From: Cytidiella melzeri
Lineage: Eukaryota > Basidiomycota > Agaricomycetes > Polyporales > Irpicaceae
Direction of reading: 5' to 3'
DNA length: 64,000 nucleotides
NCBI GenBank assembly: GCA_022592445.1
Contig: JABYQR010000095.1
Coordinates: 1-64,000, forward strand
The notes beneath the pieces were generated by a model. The model worked only from the letters and a program-made list of their open reading frames with translations. It was not told where the DNA came from and did not search any database. Positions within the stretch are counted from its first letter, which is position 1, and every line of letters starts with the position of its first letter. Of this stretch, positions 9,420 to 21,636 are shown one piece after another. A program made the translations under genes and the position numbers.

Positions 9420-12400
9420 AGGCCCTAATACCCTTGATCTTTGTACCGTAGATACTGTCAAAAATGTAGCGCGTTCAAAGAATTCATTTTTTCTACCAGT
9501 TACAATTTGGGTATATGGAAAGAAAGTGCAGGTCAAAGCTCTGGTAGATTCAGGAGCCACAACCACGTTCATCAGTAAGTCAGTGGTTGAACGTAACAAT
9601 CTGGTCACAAATCAACTGGCATCACCGTTTAACATCATCAACGTTGACGGTACTCCCAATAAAGATGGTCAAATCACTCACTCAGTACGTGCATACCTAG
9701 AAATAGGTTTGCACAGAGCAAGACAACACATGCTTGTTACTGATCTCGGTAGTAAACAAATGATTATTGGGATGACCTTCTTACGCTGCCACAATCCGGA
9801 GATAGATTGGGCAAATGGCGAGTGGAGATTTACCAGATGTCCTGAACTCTGTGCCCCAAGAGCTCATAAAAACATCACTGTAACTCAAGAAGAGATCCAT
9901 GAGCTTGAGTTACCTAAGGGACGTTTGGTGTCAGACAACCTGGACGGAATAGGAAGTGTTTACCCAGACAACCCTCACATCCACTGGATTGACTTAGATG
10001 ATCCAGAAGACCAAGAAATAGCAGAAATAATTGCTGAACTTTCTGGAAAGGAAGATGAGGGCTATGAAGATGGCTTTGACGAGCAAGAATCCGTCAATTG
10101 GAAGCCATTAGTACCAACATATCTATGGGAATTTGGTGACGTCTGTTCAAAGAGAAAATCAGAGCACATGCCGATACGCAAACTGTACGATCACGCGATA
10201 GAATTTGAGGAAGGTGCCTCCCTTCCCAAAGCGGCTAAACTATACCCGCTGTCTCCAATGGAAAAGAATTCTCTAGATCAATGGATCAAAGAGGAACTCC
10301 GAAAAGGTTACATCTGCAAATCAAAAAGTCCGATTGCAGCACCTGTGTTCTTTGTCAAGAAGAAAGATGGCTCGTTGCAACTTGTGCAAGACTACCAAAA
10401 ACTGAACAACATCACGGTGAAAAACTGGTACCCCATACCTCGCATCAACGATTTAATCAATTCGTTAAGCAAGGCTAAGGTCTTCTCAAAGATTGATCTT
10501 AGATGGGGATACAATAACGTTCGCATCCGAAAGGGTGACAAAAGGAAGACGGCGTTCATCACACACCGCGGCCTTTTCGAAGCCAAGGTGATGTATTTTG
10601 GTTTCAGCAACGCACCTGCAACGTTCCAAGCCATGATGAATGAAATTCTGAGTGATTTGATCTTAGAAGGACATGTCATGGTGTATCTCGACGACATCCT
10701 CATCTTCACTGAAGACAAGAAGGAAAACCATCGCATCACACAGGAAGTGCTCAAGCATCTATGCGAGAACAATCTATTTGCCAAACCGGAAAAATGCTTT
10801 TTCGAAAAAGATCGCATTGAGTACCTAGGCATGATCATTTCACACGGACACATCGAGATGGATCCAGCCAAACTCAGCGGATTTACTGAGTGGCCGCAAC
10901 CTGAAAAGGTTAAGCAAGTCCAAGCCTTCTTAGGCTTCGCCAACTTCTATCAGCGTTTCATCAAGGACTTTACTAAACATGCAAAACCGCTCACTATTCT
11001 GATAAAAAAGGACCAATCCTGGATCTGGAAGATGCTCAGGAACAGGCCTTCCAAAGTGTGAAACAGGCTTTTACGTCAGCACCCATTCTGAGGATACCAG
11101 ATGACAAAAACCCTTTCTGTCTGGAAACAGACGCTAGCAACTTCGCTACAGGAGCGGTACTATCACAACTGGATCCAGCTGACAAGCTGTGGCATCCAGT
11201 AGCCTTCTACTCTAAATCACTCAACGTCCATGAACATAACTATGAGATATACGATAAAGAGTTGTTAGCTATTATCCGCGCCCTGGAAGAATATTGTCAA
11301 CATCTGGAGAAACATCCGATTACCGTAGAAATATGGTCGGATCACCAAAACCTGACATATTTCAGGAATGCTCAGAAGCTGACTCGGAGACAAGCGCAAT
11401 GAGTGTTATACCTCACGCAATTCAATTTTGTGCTCCGGCACAAACCCGGAAAGACCATGCTTACCGCAGATCCTCTGTCCAGGAGGCCAGATCATGAAGA
11501 GGGGGTAAATTCCGATGACGAGGACAAAATTCTCCTTAAACCCGAGTTTTTTGCCATCTCTGCTATTGAAAACTCTCATGACTCGCCTATCAATGACAAT
11601 GAAATCCTAAGACGGGTCAAGGAAGCACTCATGAACGACGAAGTTACCAAGGACTATCAGCAGCTACTTAACTCTGGTCCTAGGGAGTTCAAGAAATCAC
11701 TAGAGGAATGGAATTTTGAGAACGGATTACTCCTATACCGTGGAAAAGTCTACATCCCCAAAGATCAGAAATTAGATCTGAGACGCCAAATCATCCAGAT
11801 GCATCACAATCTACCTTCTGCTGGACATCCTGGCAGATGGAAAACGTACGAACTGATCTCGGGAAACTACTGGTGGCCAGGTTTAACCACTAATGTCAAG
11901 AAATACGTGACGGGCTGTGACACATGTCAGCGGATGAAGACTCGTCCGCAACTGCCTTATGGACCACTCATCCCTAATCCGGTTCCGGCCGAACCATGGG
12001 ATATCATGACTGTCGATTTGATTACTCAGTTACCGGAGTCTGATGGCTTCAATGCTATCTGCGTAGTCGTAGACCGCCTTACTAAAAGGGCGCACTTCTT
12101 CCCTATTGTAAATGAGTTCTTGGCAAAAGATCTTGCAGCTCTACTCTATGAGAGAGTCTGGACCCTTCACAGGTTACCTTTGCAAATCATTTCTGACCAA
12201 GGTCCACAATTTGCAGCAGATTTATTCCAGGAATGGTGTAAAATGCTAGGGATAGAATCTACGATGACTACCGCATATCATCCGCAAACTGATGGTCAAA
12301 CTGAACGAGTTAATCAAACGCTCGAACAGTACCTGCGTTGTTACGTTGATCAACTACATGACGACTGGGCTAGATTGCTCAGCTTGGCTGCGTTTGCATA

Positions 12401-13079
12401 CAACAATGCAGCGCACAAGAAACCTAAGCACTTGCCTTTCTACCTTGAATACGGCAGACACCCTAGAGCTGGTCCAACGCTCACTAAGGACCTGAAAAGG
12501 TCTGACATGAATGACATCATGTGGAACCGCTTGCAAGCTCAAGAGCATGCTACGGCGGCGTTACAACTTGCGGCTGAACGCATGAAGTGGTACTATGACA
12601 AGCACGTCCAGAAGGTCCCCTTCAACGAAGGCAATCAGGTCATGTTAGATCTGAGAGACTACCAAAAATCTGGACATAAGCTGTCACCCAAGTACTATGG
12701 CCCATTCAAGATTGCTGAAAAGCTCTCGCCGGTCACATTCAGACTGGAATGGCCCGAACGTTCACCAAGGATACATCCTATATTCCATGCAAGCAAGTTG
12801 GTACCGTACAACGAACCTGAATTCGAAGGCCAAAAGCTGGAGATGCCTCCGCCAGATATCATTGACGGAGAAGAAGAATACAAAGTTGAGAAGATTCTCA
12901 AGTCAAGACGTACAGGTTGTGCCAAAAAGCTTCAGTATTACATACGCTGAAAAGGCTACGGACCGAACGACGACACATGGGAACCTGTAGAAAACATCAC
13001 GCACGCTCAAGAAGCGATCAAGAAATTCTACGACAATCATCCCCGAGCTATTTGCTCAGCTACGATTTACTGTGTATAA
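9382..13079 (+). pseudogene. pol: gypsy-A pol (PR-RT-RH-IN-chromodomain), three breaks
   Basis: The retropepsin motif VDSGATTTFIS is near 9543, RT has YLDDILIF near 10684, and RNase H has LETDASNFATGAVLS near 11120. The integrase zinc finger is near 11800-11940 (H...H...CDTCQRMK). The DDE core includes DIMTVDLI, ISDQGPQFAADLF and HPQTDGQTERVNQ, and a C-terminal chromodomain follows from about 12880. A single G seems lost near 11028 (IWKM for IWED). TGA replaces a conserved Trp at 11400-11402 (before the YLTQFNF segment) and at 12948-12950 (in the chromodomain, before KGYGPNDD). The frame would end at TAA 13077-13079. No pol protein can be made from this copy as it stands. Confidence 0.92.
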
Positions 13080-13315
13080 GTCACGAACAACACACCAAGG
13101 ATCATCCACAATCCAATGACGCAACCGAGGAGGGTACGGACTAGACTACCATCAGCCAATGAGGTGTGAACCCCGTCAGGGGCGTTGGTAGAAGCCGCTA
13201 GAGTCACTCGGAATTGCTTAGGCACCCTCTTGACAATGGTGAAAAAGTGGACTCAATGACCAAGGTGTTCGTTCAAAACTCTTTGCACGGAGTTCAAAGC
13301 AAGAAGGGGGGGTAA

Positions 13316-14040
13316 TGTCACAGATTTTCAATGTTTCTACAAGACTTGCCTTACCAGGCAACGGTATTATTGGGAATATTTAAGCGCTTGTCAAGCGCTT
13401 ATCCAGCGCTTATCCGGCGTCTATTTAGGCGCTAATCCAGCGCTTATCTGGCACTTATCAGGCGCCTATTCCGGTGCTTATTCTCAGTGCCTATCAATTG
13501 ATGCGCTGATGCGCTTCCTGTCTCTGATGTGCTGATGCGCTCCTTTCCTTATATGTGTATCACATGATAGAACTCTCTGGAACCTTGTGGAACTTGCTGG
13601 AACTATGATGTCATAGTATAGAACATTCCATTAGATGATGTCATAGTTCATAGAACCTTCTGGAAAAGTCTAGCCTTGTCTTAGAACAAGCTAGAACAAG
13701 TCTAGCCTTGGAGCTGGGTCATGGGGTCAGGTCATGGGGACAATTGCTATTGGTTGATTATTGAAGTGGCACCACTAGGGCATAGGGCATGCTTAGTAAG
13801 GTAGATTACTTTGCTTACTCATGTAGGTATTAGGGGTCTTAGGGTAGTACCTGGGGTCCTCCCCTTCATGTATATATAGAGGCACTCCTGAGGGCATATC
13901 CCCTCAGTCTTATCCACTCTGTTGAACCAGGACTACTCAGTACCCACCAGTACTTCGCTCACCACCACTCTTACTCTCTATCTCATCACATCCCCCTCAA
14001 GTTAACCAACTTATCTGGTGAGTGTAGCATTACTGTTACA
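13316..14040 (+). repeat. gypsy-A 3' LTR
   Basis: Same termini as the 5' LTR (TGTCACAG...TGTTACA), with splice-donor-like GGTGAGT near the end. It is 67 bp longer than the 5' LTR, mainly through extra GCGCTTATCC-type units and a CTGATGCGCT segment. Outside those blocks the two LTRs are nearly identical. Confidence 0.92.
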
Positions 14041-14648
14041 GACAGTACGCATGAACCCGGTCAATGTACATGCACAAAGGAGGACAAGTCACAGATGGAA
14101 GTAAGCGCGGTGGCATAAAACGTGAGTTGTGACGCATGAATGATAGCTAGTCACAAAATTCAAAATATATTGTTTTATTCAAGATGTTGCGTAGCGCCCA
14201 TGTAGCAGCATTTATACCCTCGGTGTTGCAGTTACCGCACTACCGTATAGCTTACCACAAGGTGGGAGGCGGGGAGCACCAAAACGTGCGGCCCTGCGGC
14301 AATAATGTTGCGGTAATGTTAGTCTCCCCGAGGCTGAGTCGACGGGCATTCAACCTTTGTGCCTCAGGATCTCTGTCTGATGTCTGCGTTTATTTCACCC
14401 CTCTTTCGCTGTAGGTGTTTCAGCAGCTATTATGGCTGCTCGGCCTTTCATGTGATCTTGTTTACCGTGTTGAATCTAGATCTGCCGCCCAGCACCAACG
14501 TGTTGTGCTCGGTGCTGCTCTCGTTTAACATTTTCGGTGCTGCTCTTGTTCAATGTTCCCTGGGCCACGATTGTCCAACTAGTCATGTTTGTATCTACCA
14601 TATAGTCACAGCAATACACGTTCATCCTCCACACTCCTATTGCTCCTG
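14041..14648. other. Spacer between gypsy-A and helicase remnant
   Basis: No gene seen. The first bases after the 3' LTR do not continue the pogo transposase that ends at 4069, so the flanks of gypsy-A are not one ancestral sequence. Confidence 0.4.
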
Positions 14649-16087
14649 ATGCCTGCACCAACAACCTCCGACTGGTCAACACGGGGACACTATGACTGGC
14701 ACACTACGGACGGCATTGCACAACTGCAAAAGCAACTGCGACCGGAACTTCTGTGGGACCCGAATGTCGACTTCCAGCTGAAGCCATTGGCTAAGCTCAT
14801 GATGGGCGAGCATGGGTTAGTCATATCCGCGTCTGGTGATGGCAAGTCAGTGATATTCTACACGTATTTGCTCATGCAACCAGACACAATGACAATTGTT
14901 GTTGTGCCGACCAATGCCCTCAAAGATGATATGGTGATTCTCAACTGGCAGTCTGTTCCATTGCTGAAATGCGCAACTTCACAGGTCTGAAATCTTGCGC
15001 AAAGCTGAACATCCCAGCTATAGCACTCAACTCCGAGGCTCTTGAATCCGCAACACTGGCAAACATACATTTACCCACAGCGGAGAGGTGCGACCTCTGG
15101 AAGGAAGCACGCAAAGGACAATACCGCATCCTCCTCATGTCCCCGGAGATGCTACAAACCAAGTTGTTCAGGATCTTCATTAAGAATGCAAACATCCGCG
15201 AGCGTCTTGCCTTGTTTGTTGTTGACAAATGTCACCTGGTAGACAAATGGGGGGCCAACTTTTGAAAGGCATACAGGGAGATTTGTTGGATGATACCCTG
15301 GCTTCCCCCTGGAACGGCGCGTCTTGGCTTGACAGCCACGCTCAAACCCCAACAACAGACAGACGTCATCACAAAAGCGTTGGGCTTTCACTATGGCAAC
15401 TTCTTCTTGGAACGACGGGACTGTGAACGCCAAAAGATTGACATCATGATGCATACTATCGAATACACCCATACCACCAAATATTTCCGCAACCTTGAGG
15501 TTATCGCCAATATTGACAAGACTTTGCTTTACTGCGAGACTATCTCTCAAGGCCACAAGATTGTCAAATACCTACGTTTGCTGCTTCCTCGGTGCTTGCA
15601 ACCGCAGAAGACAATTGTCGTTCAGCACGTCCATTCCCTGAACTGTCCTCACTGCAAAGTTCAGATTTCTGAAGGTCTTTACGTACCTTCTGAGGACAGG
15701 CAAACGGCGATCTACGTTGCAACGGATGTTCAGGATTTCAACCGAGTGGTATGCTTTCCGACACCGTCAAGTGCAGCATTCATGATTCAGAAGGCTGGGC
15801 GCACATCGCGTGGACGTGATCGTCATGGGACGGCCTACATCTACATTAAGACGACTGATATCAAGGCTGTCGATGCATATCTGCAAAGACCAAATCTGGA
15901 CAGCCAGCTATTAAGGGGCTCCATACGAGATGTAGAGGGCAAGAAAGTCTTGGGAAAAGTTGGCACTACCATCAATTTGACCGCATGGCTCAACAACCTC
16001 TCTCTCTGGCTCCTCATTGCTGCACATGTACAAGGTGTCCGCATTGTACGTCAAATCAACATGATCTACCAGAACCCCGCTGTCTAG
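14649..16087 (+). pseudogene. RecQ-like DNA helicase, decayed
   Basis: The first segment holds a Walker A variant (SASGDGKSVIF) and VVVPTNAL. The second segment (after a frameshift near 14930-14970) holds RILLMSPEML and VVDKCHLVDKWG, where the DExH box reads D-K-C-H, so the catalytic Glu is lost. TGA at 15263-15265 follows GANF. A third segment holds GLTATLKPQQQTD, TLLYCETI, ATDVQ and motif VI (QKAGRTSRGRDRHG). Order and wording match the RecQ-related helicases that are highly multiplied in mushroom genomes and often lie beside transposons. With frameshifts, a stop and a broken Walker B motif it cannot be active. Confidence 0.78.
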
Positions 16088-16203
16088 AGACTGTGGACAT
16101 TGTAGTTACTGTTTCTTGCATCCTATGCCTGCTCCTCGTCCTCTACCTATCACTGGTTGCTCTTCTACCACGCAGCCTACTACATCCATACCACCACTGG
16201 CAT

Positions 16204-16374
16204 TGTTAGAAGGCTATGCAAGTAGAGGAAAGTATTGAGAGAGCAAGATAGAGAGGGATCACACAGTGGGAGTTGGGGATCAAAAGTGCGTAGAGTTGCA
16301 TTGATCGGAGTAAGTCTTATATACGGTAACTACGGCGCTCGTACGTTAAGCGTCTAATTCAATATAGTCAAACA
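16204..16374 (-). repeat. copia 3' LTR
   Basis: This 171-bp LTR starts TGTTTGAC and ends TCTAACA in element orientation, with a GTATATAAG TATA box. The polypurine tract GAAGGGGAG (16375-16383) abuts it and overlaps the pol stop codon (16382-16384). Confidence 0.9.
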
Positions 16375-16381
16375 CTCCCCT

Positions 16382-17050
16382 TCAAGCACGAATATGAAGT
16401 AGTTCATTGAAGTGCTTGAGTTTTTCGAGAGGTAGTGCTTTAGTAAATGTATCAGCACGTTGATCGTTAGAAAATATGTGATGAATAGTTATATACTTCT
16501 TGAGTACACGATCGCTGATGAAATTCTTACGAATCTCGAAGTGTTTAGTTCGTTGCGAATGTTGCTCGTCAGGTGAGCTAACAATGGCAATAGTTGATGC
16601 ACTGTCAGTATACATTTTGACAGGATCCATAGTAGAGTTAAGTAGTTCGTCAATGAGTGCTTTTAGATATATAGCCTCAGTTGACGCATGCGCTAAGGCA
16701 TATAATTCGGCTTCGGTGACTGATAGTGTTACGAGTGAACCGCGCTTACTTGACCAAGACATAAGTGAGTCATTGTATGTAAAGGTGTAGCCCATTATTG
16801 GTTTATTGCCGTATGTAGTCATGCCGTCAGAATCAGCGTATCCGACAAGTGAAGTATTAGTAGTAGTTGCTTGGTTTCCTAGGACAAGCCAGTAATTGCA
16901 CGTTCCCTTCAAGTATAGGTAACACTGTTTAGCTGCAGCAAAGTGTTCCTTAGAAGGGTCAGCTAAGTATCGTGCAAGTTGACCAGTGCAGTATGCAACG
17001 TCTGGTCGAGTACAGTCAGCGACGTATCGTAAACCACCGACTAAAGACAT
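16382..17050 (-). pseudogene. pol: copia pol, RNase H part
   Basis: The segment opens with MSLVGGLRYVADCTRPDVAY, the conserved stretch that follows RT in copia elements. It continues through the Ty1/copia RNase H (GYADSDGMTTY, SWSSKRGSLVTLSVTEAELYA, MYTDSAS) to the stop at 16382. It is cut from its upstream RT part by the block at 17052-19130, so it is the 3' end of a broken gene rather than an independent one. Confidence 0.85.
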
Positions 17051-17051
17051 G

Positions 17052-19130
17052 TACTAGCGTTAGCAAGGCCGGCAAGCGGCAAGTACAATTCCTGAAAATT
17101 GAATGAAATATTACTTTTTGAGCCAGATTTGTAAGTAAACTTGGTGCATGTAGCAGCCTGAACAAGTAATTCTGTTGGGAATAGCTTCTTCAATGATTAA
17201 TGTATAGTAATTGGGTGGTTTGTCTCCACTGGAGCACACAATTATTCATGAAAGAAGAGGGACTGCGTTGCATTGTTTGAAGTGCAATCATGGGTGTGAG
17301 TACAGAATTCAAACATGTACAAGTTTGTGGAGTAGAGCACGGAGCTAAAGATTGTTTGACATGCGTCTTCTTATTGATGGTGTTGAACTATGTTGAATAT
17401 TCTAGATACAATTTGGTAAACTGCAGGAGCAGGGTTGCAAGTGATTATGTTATTGATAGCAATTTGAATAAATCATCTAGCATGAAATGGTTAATTGCAC
17501 CTGTGACTTTGTTACCAGAAGGAACCTCAGTAAACAACTCTTTTCCTGGTAAGGACCTTGCCAAGCCATCTAATCATGAATATTGACTGTATGACAGGCA
17601 TTTTCTATTGGTGACACCGTTGATAGGCAACTTGATCTGGGATAAAGTGACTGTACTACAAATGTTTGGTTGCAGGAAAACAAGCCATACATTGATGAGG
17701 GTAGTCACCAATGGTGGCAAGGGGCTTCATATATCTTATCATGAATCTTGTGCAGTGTTCACTGCTGATGACAGAAAATTGCTTGCTAAGAAATGAAGGG
17801 CTTGATATCCTGTTGAGGTATGAACTGCCTCATCTCCATTGAAACTGCCACAGGCTGTGTTCTGATTGTAACTCCTGCTTATAGAGCCACTAGTGGTTGT
17901 GAAACTGTGTGAAAGAATCAAAGGCAGTGCTCTGTGGTGATGCAAATGTGTCCTGTTGATGTCTGAACTGCCTCAGCCCCACTAGAACTGCCTCATCTCC
18001 ATTGAAACTGCCACAGGCTGTGCTCTGATTGTAATTCCTCCTTAGAGAGCAACTAATGGTTGTAAAATTTTGTGGACCAATTGAATGCAGCGCTGGCTGC
18101 TGATGAAACCATGTCTAGTTAATGTCTGCCTTGCCTCACCCCCATCAGAGCTGCCACAGGCTATGTTCTGATTGTAACTCCTGCTTATAGAGGAACTGGT
18201 GGTTGTGAAACTGTATGGAAGAATCAAAGGCAGTGCTCTATGGTGATGCAACCACGGCCTGTTGATGTCTGGACTGCCTCAGCCCCATCAGAACTGCCAC
18301 AGGCTATGTTCTGATTTTAACTCCTCCTTAGAGAGCAACTAATGGTTGTAAAACTTTGTGCAACAATCCAACGCAGTGCTTGCTGCTGATGCAACCATGT
18401 ACTGTTGATGTCTGAACTGCTCCACCCCATTGGAACTGCCACATGCTGTGTTCTGATTGTAACTCCTGCTTAGAGAGCAACTAACAGTTGTGAAACTTTG
18501 TGAAACAATCAGATACAGTATTCACTACTAATGCAGCCACAAATTTACATTGTCCAAGAATGTAGGGATTGAGATTTGGTAGTTAGCTTCCAAGGTACTG
18601 GTAGCTCTTGCTCAGAGCCAATACTATGTGTGGCATGTCTTCTAATTGTATTCCTTGTTTAGAGAGCAAGCAATGTCTGTAGACTGCTGCCCATGTACCT
18701 GACCAGAATTTGACATCATAGCAAGAGCGCAGTTTGAATCTGAGTCTGAGTGACCTTTTCCAGTAGACTGGCCATAACTTGCTCAGTTCCACTTCAATTG
18801 ACAGGATGTTTGTACCGAGATGTTGCCACAAGATAGGGCTATCCAATGGTGTATAATATGTACAGATTTGTACCCATGTGCAGTCTGTAAAAATCAAAAA
18901 CTGCATTTTGATTGCAAAAGTGATCTGATACAAAGTTATAAAGGGCTGATAACAAGGCCAGTGTGATGCCATCAGCTGTATTCATTGTTTTGTTATTGAC
19001 ACTGTTAATTTCTGTATTCTGCCATCAGATTCCCACGCTTTGGGGGACAAAAAGGTCACATCTGAAAAGGCATCAATGTGCTGGATCACACTGGAACAAT
19101 TCTTCTTCATTCTTCAGGAATTGTAATTGT
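17052..19130. mobile_element. Unclassified 2.1-kb insertion in copia pol
   Basis: The block separates copia RT from RNase H. Near its two edges lies a 13-bp exact inverted repeat (TACAATTCCTGAA at 17084-17096, its complement at 19113-19125). The left 45 bp recur at 2569-2613. No transposase is recognised; the longest frame (17290-17586, plus, 98 codons) has no family resemblance. It is probably a non-autonomous DNA element. Exact ends and target duplication are unresolved. Confidence 0.5.
17821..18530. repeat. Tandem repeat, about 142-bp unit, five copies
   Basis: The word CTGCCACAGG (last copy CTGCCACATG) occurs at 17845, 18008, 18151, 18293 and 18435. Spacings are 163, 143, 142 and 142 bp, and the sequence between is similar (for example GTTGATGTCTG and TTAGAGAGCAACTAA). 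It lies wholly inside the insertion at 17052-19130. Confidence 0.8.
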
Positions 19131-21636
19131 TTAATAGCATCAGCGTCCTGACAAGGTTCTTTCGAGTCACGGGGGGCTAAGTTGTGCTCGTGTATCATAG
19201 GCGTACGGCGTGTATGATCGTGGTCAAATTTGTTTCGTTTAAGTATAGTTTGGATATAATCGCGTTGACGAAGCTTGATAACACCAGAGGCTTTGTCGTA
19301 ATCGATCTCCATGCCAAGCATCCAGTGGATAGTACCACCGTTTGTTACTTCGACATGTTGTCTAAGTGCTATCTCGAATTGTTCAGCGACGACAGAAGTA
19401 ATAGTACAGAGAGTAATATCGTCGACATGAACAGCGAGTATAAGTATTAGTTTGTCTCCCCTGTAAAGGTAGAAGACAGCGTTATTGTAGTCTGAACGCT
19501 TGAGTCCAAGTTGGAAAAGTATATCGCATAGTACCTTGTACCAGCGACGTCCGGCTTGTTTAAGGCCGTAGATAGTTTTGCGTAGTTTAAGTACCCAGCC
19601 CTTAGGCAAGTTGGGCAGTAAGTCGCCAGGCGGCGGACGAAGATAAAGATCTTCATCATTGTTAATTTTACCGTATAAGTAAGCAGATTTAACATCGAGT
19701 TGGTTAATCTCGAAGTGTAGTGAAGCCGCAAGTGTAAGTATGAGTTGCATAGAACTCATGCGCGCGACTGGAGCGAACAAGTCGTTTGCATAGTAATCAA
19801 TACCATTGCGCTGAGAGTATCCTTGCGCAACAAGTCTTGACTTGAGTTTAGTAACTTTGCCATGTTCGTACTTAGTCTTGTAGACGAAGCGAGAACCAGT
19901 AATGTTGGCATTTGGCGGTGGGATACAGTATTCCCAAGTGCCGAGTTGTTCTAGTGTATCAGCCTCAAGTTTCATAGACTTAAACCAATCGTCTTTGAGA
20001 GGGTGATTAAGTACATCTTTGAAAGTGACAGGGTCACCGACGTCCTCAGCATAGTAAGCGTTAAACTCAGTGAAGTAGAAAGCAATGTTAGTGTCTACTT
20101 CGTCGTAGTTTAGACCACGAGCTTTACGCAATAGTTGAGGAGTTCTGTTGGAACACCTTGGACCAGTAGGGTCAGGCTCGTCGATTTCCATTGGTTCTAT
20201 GTGAGGGTTGTCCTCAAGTTCAAGTTGTTTTTCAGTAGTAAGTTTTTCAACATTTGGTTCTTTCTCCCCTTCAATTCGTATCGTAGAGTCAACGAATTGC
20301 AAGTTACGTTCAACTCCGACACGTTGTCCGAAGTAAACATAGTGACCTTTAGAGTGTTCGGCGAAGCCTATCCAGACTCCCCTTTTACCCTTAGATGCTA
20401 GTTTATTTGTGCGATATTCGTCGTATACGATGCACGGCTGACCGAAGACTTGAAGTCCATCAAGGTTAGCATCAGTGTCATATCGCTTAAAGTAAGGAGT
20501 TTTGTAGTTAAGTATAGTACGAGGAGAACGATTGTACACATACATCGCGTATAATGCAGCGTACCACCATAGTCGATTTGGTAAAGATGCAGTATGCAGG
20601 TTTACTCGAATCAAGTTCATAATAGTTTGATGTACACGCTCAGCAACACCGTTTTGCTGAGGAGTATCATGTACAGTAAGACGTAGTATAGTTCCTTGAG
20701 TTTTTAAGTAAGCAGTCATAGCTTTACTGGTAAAGACACCGTTGTTATCGGCTTGAAGTATCTTGACACAAATACCATATTGCGTCAAAAGTTCAGTAGA
20801 GAAAATGACCCATTGAGTATAGGCGTCATCTTTAGTAACTAGTGGTGCAAGTACTAACCATCTAGTAGCATCGTCGACGATAGTCAACCAGTATTTGTGT
20901 TTACCAGTAATCGACGCTGTGGGTAGAGGCCCAAAGATGTCGATATGAAAGTGATCTTCGAAAGCTTCAGCTAACGATGAAGAACGAAGTTTAGGTACGG
21001 TATTGCGATGGATATTGTTAAGTAAGCAATCCTCGCACGGAGTTTCAGTATGGTCAGTTATATGATCAGTAATGATTGACGAAGTTTGAAGTAGTTTCTT
21101 GATCATGAAGTAACTGAGATGACCGAGTTTTTTATGTAGTTCAAGTAGAGTAATACCAGTTCTATGCACGCTTGCTAAAGAAGTCACTCGAGTTGATGAT
21201 AGCGTGTATAAATCATTTGATTTTCTAACAACAGCCACACAAGTCGAGTTTGAGTCGTATATAGTACAAAGATTGTTATAAAAAGTAAAACGATAATCAG
21301 AGTCCAGTTTTCCAACGCTGATTAAAGTAAAAGGTAGAGTTGAGTTGAAGTAGACGTTCTTTAGCAATAGTTCAGTAAGCTTACCACTTTCCTGTTCCAC
21401 CTCAAGTACCATGTCACCAGCGAGTTTCAAAACTAGTTGTTCTGAGTTGGCAACAGTCAGTACAATAGTTGGTACGGAGTGGACATTGAAAAGTAAGTCT
21501 CGATACGGCATACAGTGTATAGTCGCGCCAGTATCAAGAATATGTATTGACTCGTCTGTCGACGAAGTCGCATACAGTGGAAGTAGAGTAGAAAAAGTAG
21601 TAGTAGTAAGTGAAGTACTTACGTGCATAGTGACGT
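19131..21636 (-). pseudogene. pol: copia pol, protease-integrase-RT part
   Basis: Reads downstream from the ACGT duplication of the BigL copy. Protease motif HILDTGATIHC, pre-integrase HHCC region (HKKLGHLS ... CEDCLLNN), and integrase DDE core (HIDIFGPLP, ILQADNNGVFTS, HDTPQQNGVAERV) come in order. Then RT follows with the active-site segment AVHVDDITL and QLDVKSAYLYGKI. The frame stays open for about 830 codons with no stop, so apart from the two insertions this copy is young or constrained. It ends at the edge of the 2.1-kb insertion, just after the RT domain. Confidence 0.88.

Larger units (their letters stand above)
4070..14040 (+). mobile_element. Ty3/gypsy chromovirus-type element (gypsy-A), non-functional copy
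   Basis: The element has LTRs at 4070-4727 and 13316-14040, two accessory ORFs, gag, pol and a polypurine tract (13301-13315) directly before the 3' LTR. Domain order is protease, reverse transcriptase, RNase H, integrase, chromodomain, as in Ty3/gypsy chromoviruses. Damage consists of an in-frame TGA in gag, a 1.68-kb insertion between gag zinc knuckle and protease, a one-base deletion near 11028, and two further in-frame TGA codons. Flanking 5-mers are GATGG and GACAG, so there is no clean target duplication. The two LTRs also differ by blocks of about 40 and 28 bp. The copy may therefore be a recombinant of two elements. Confidence 0.92.
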
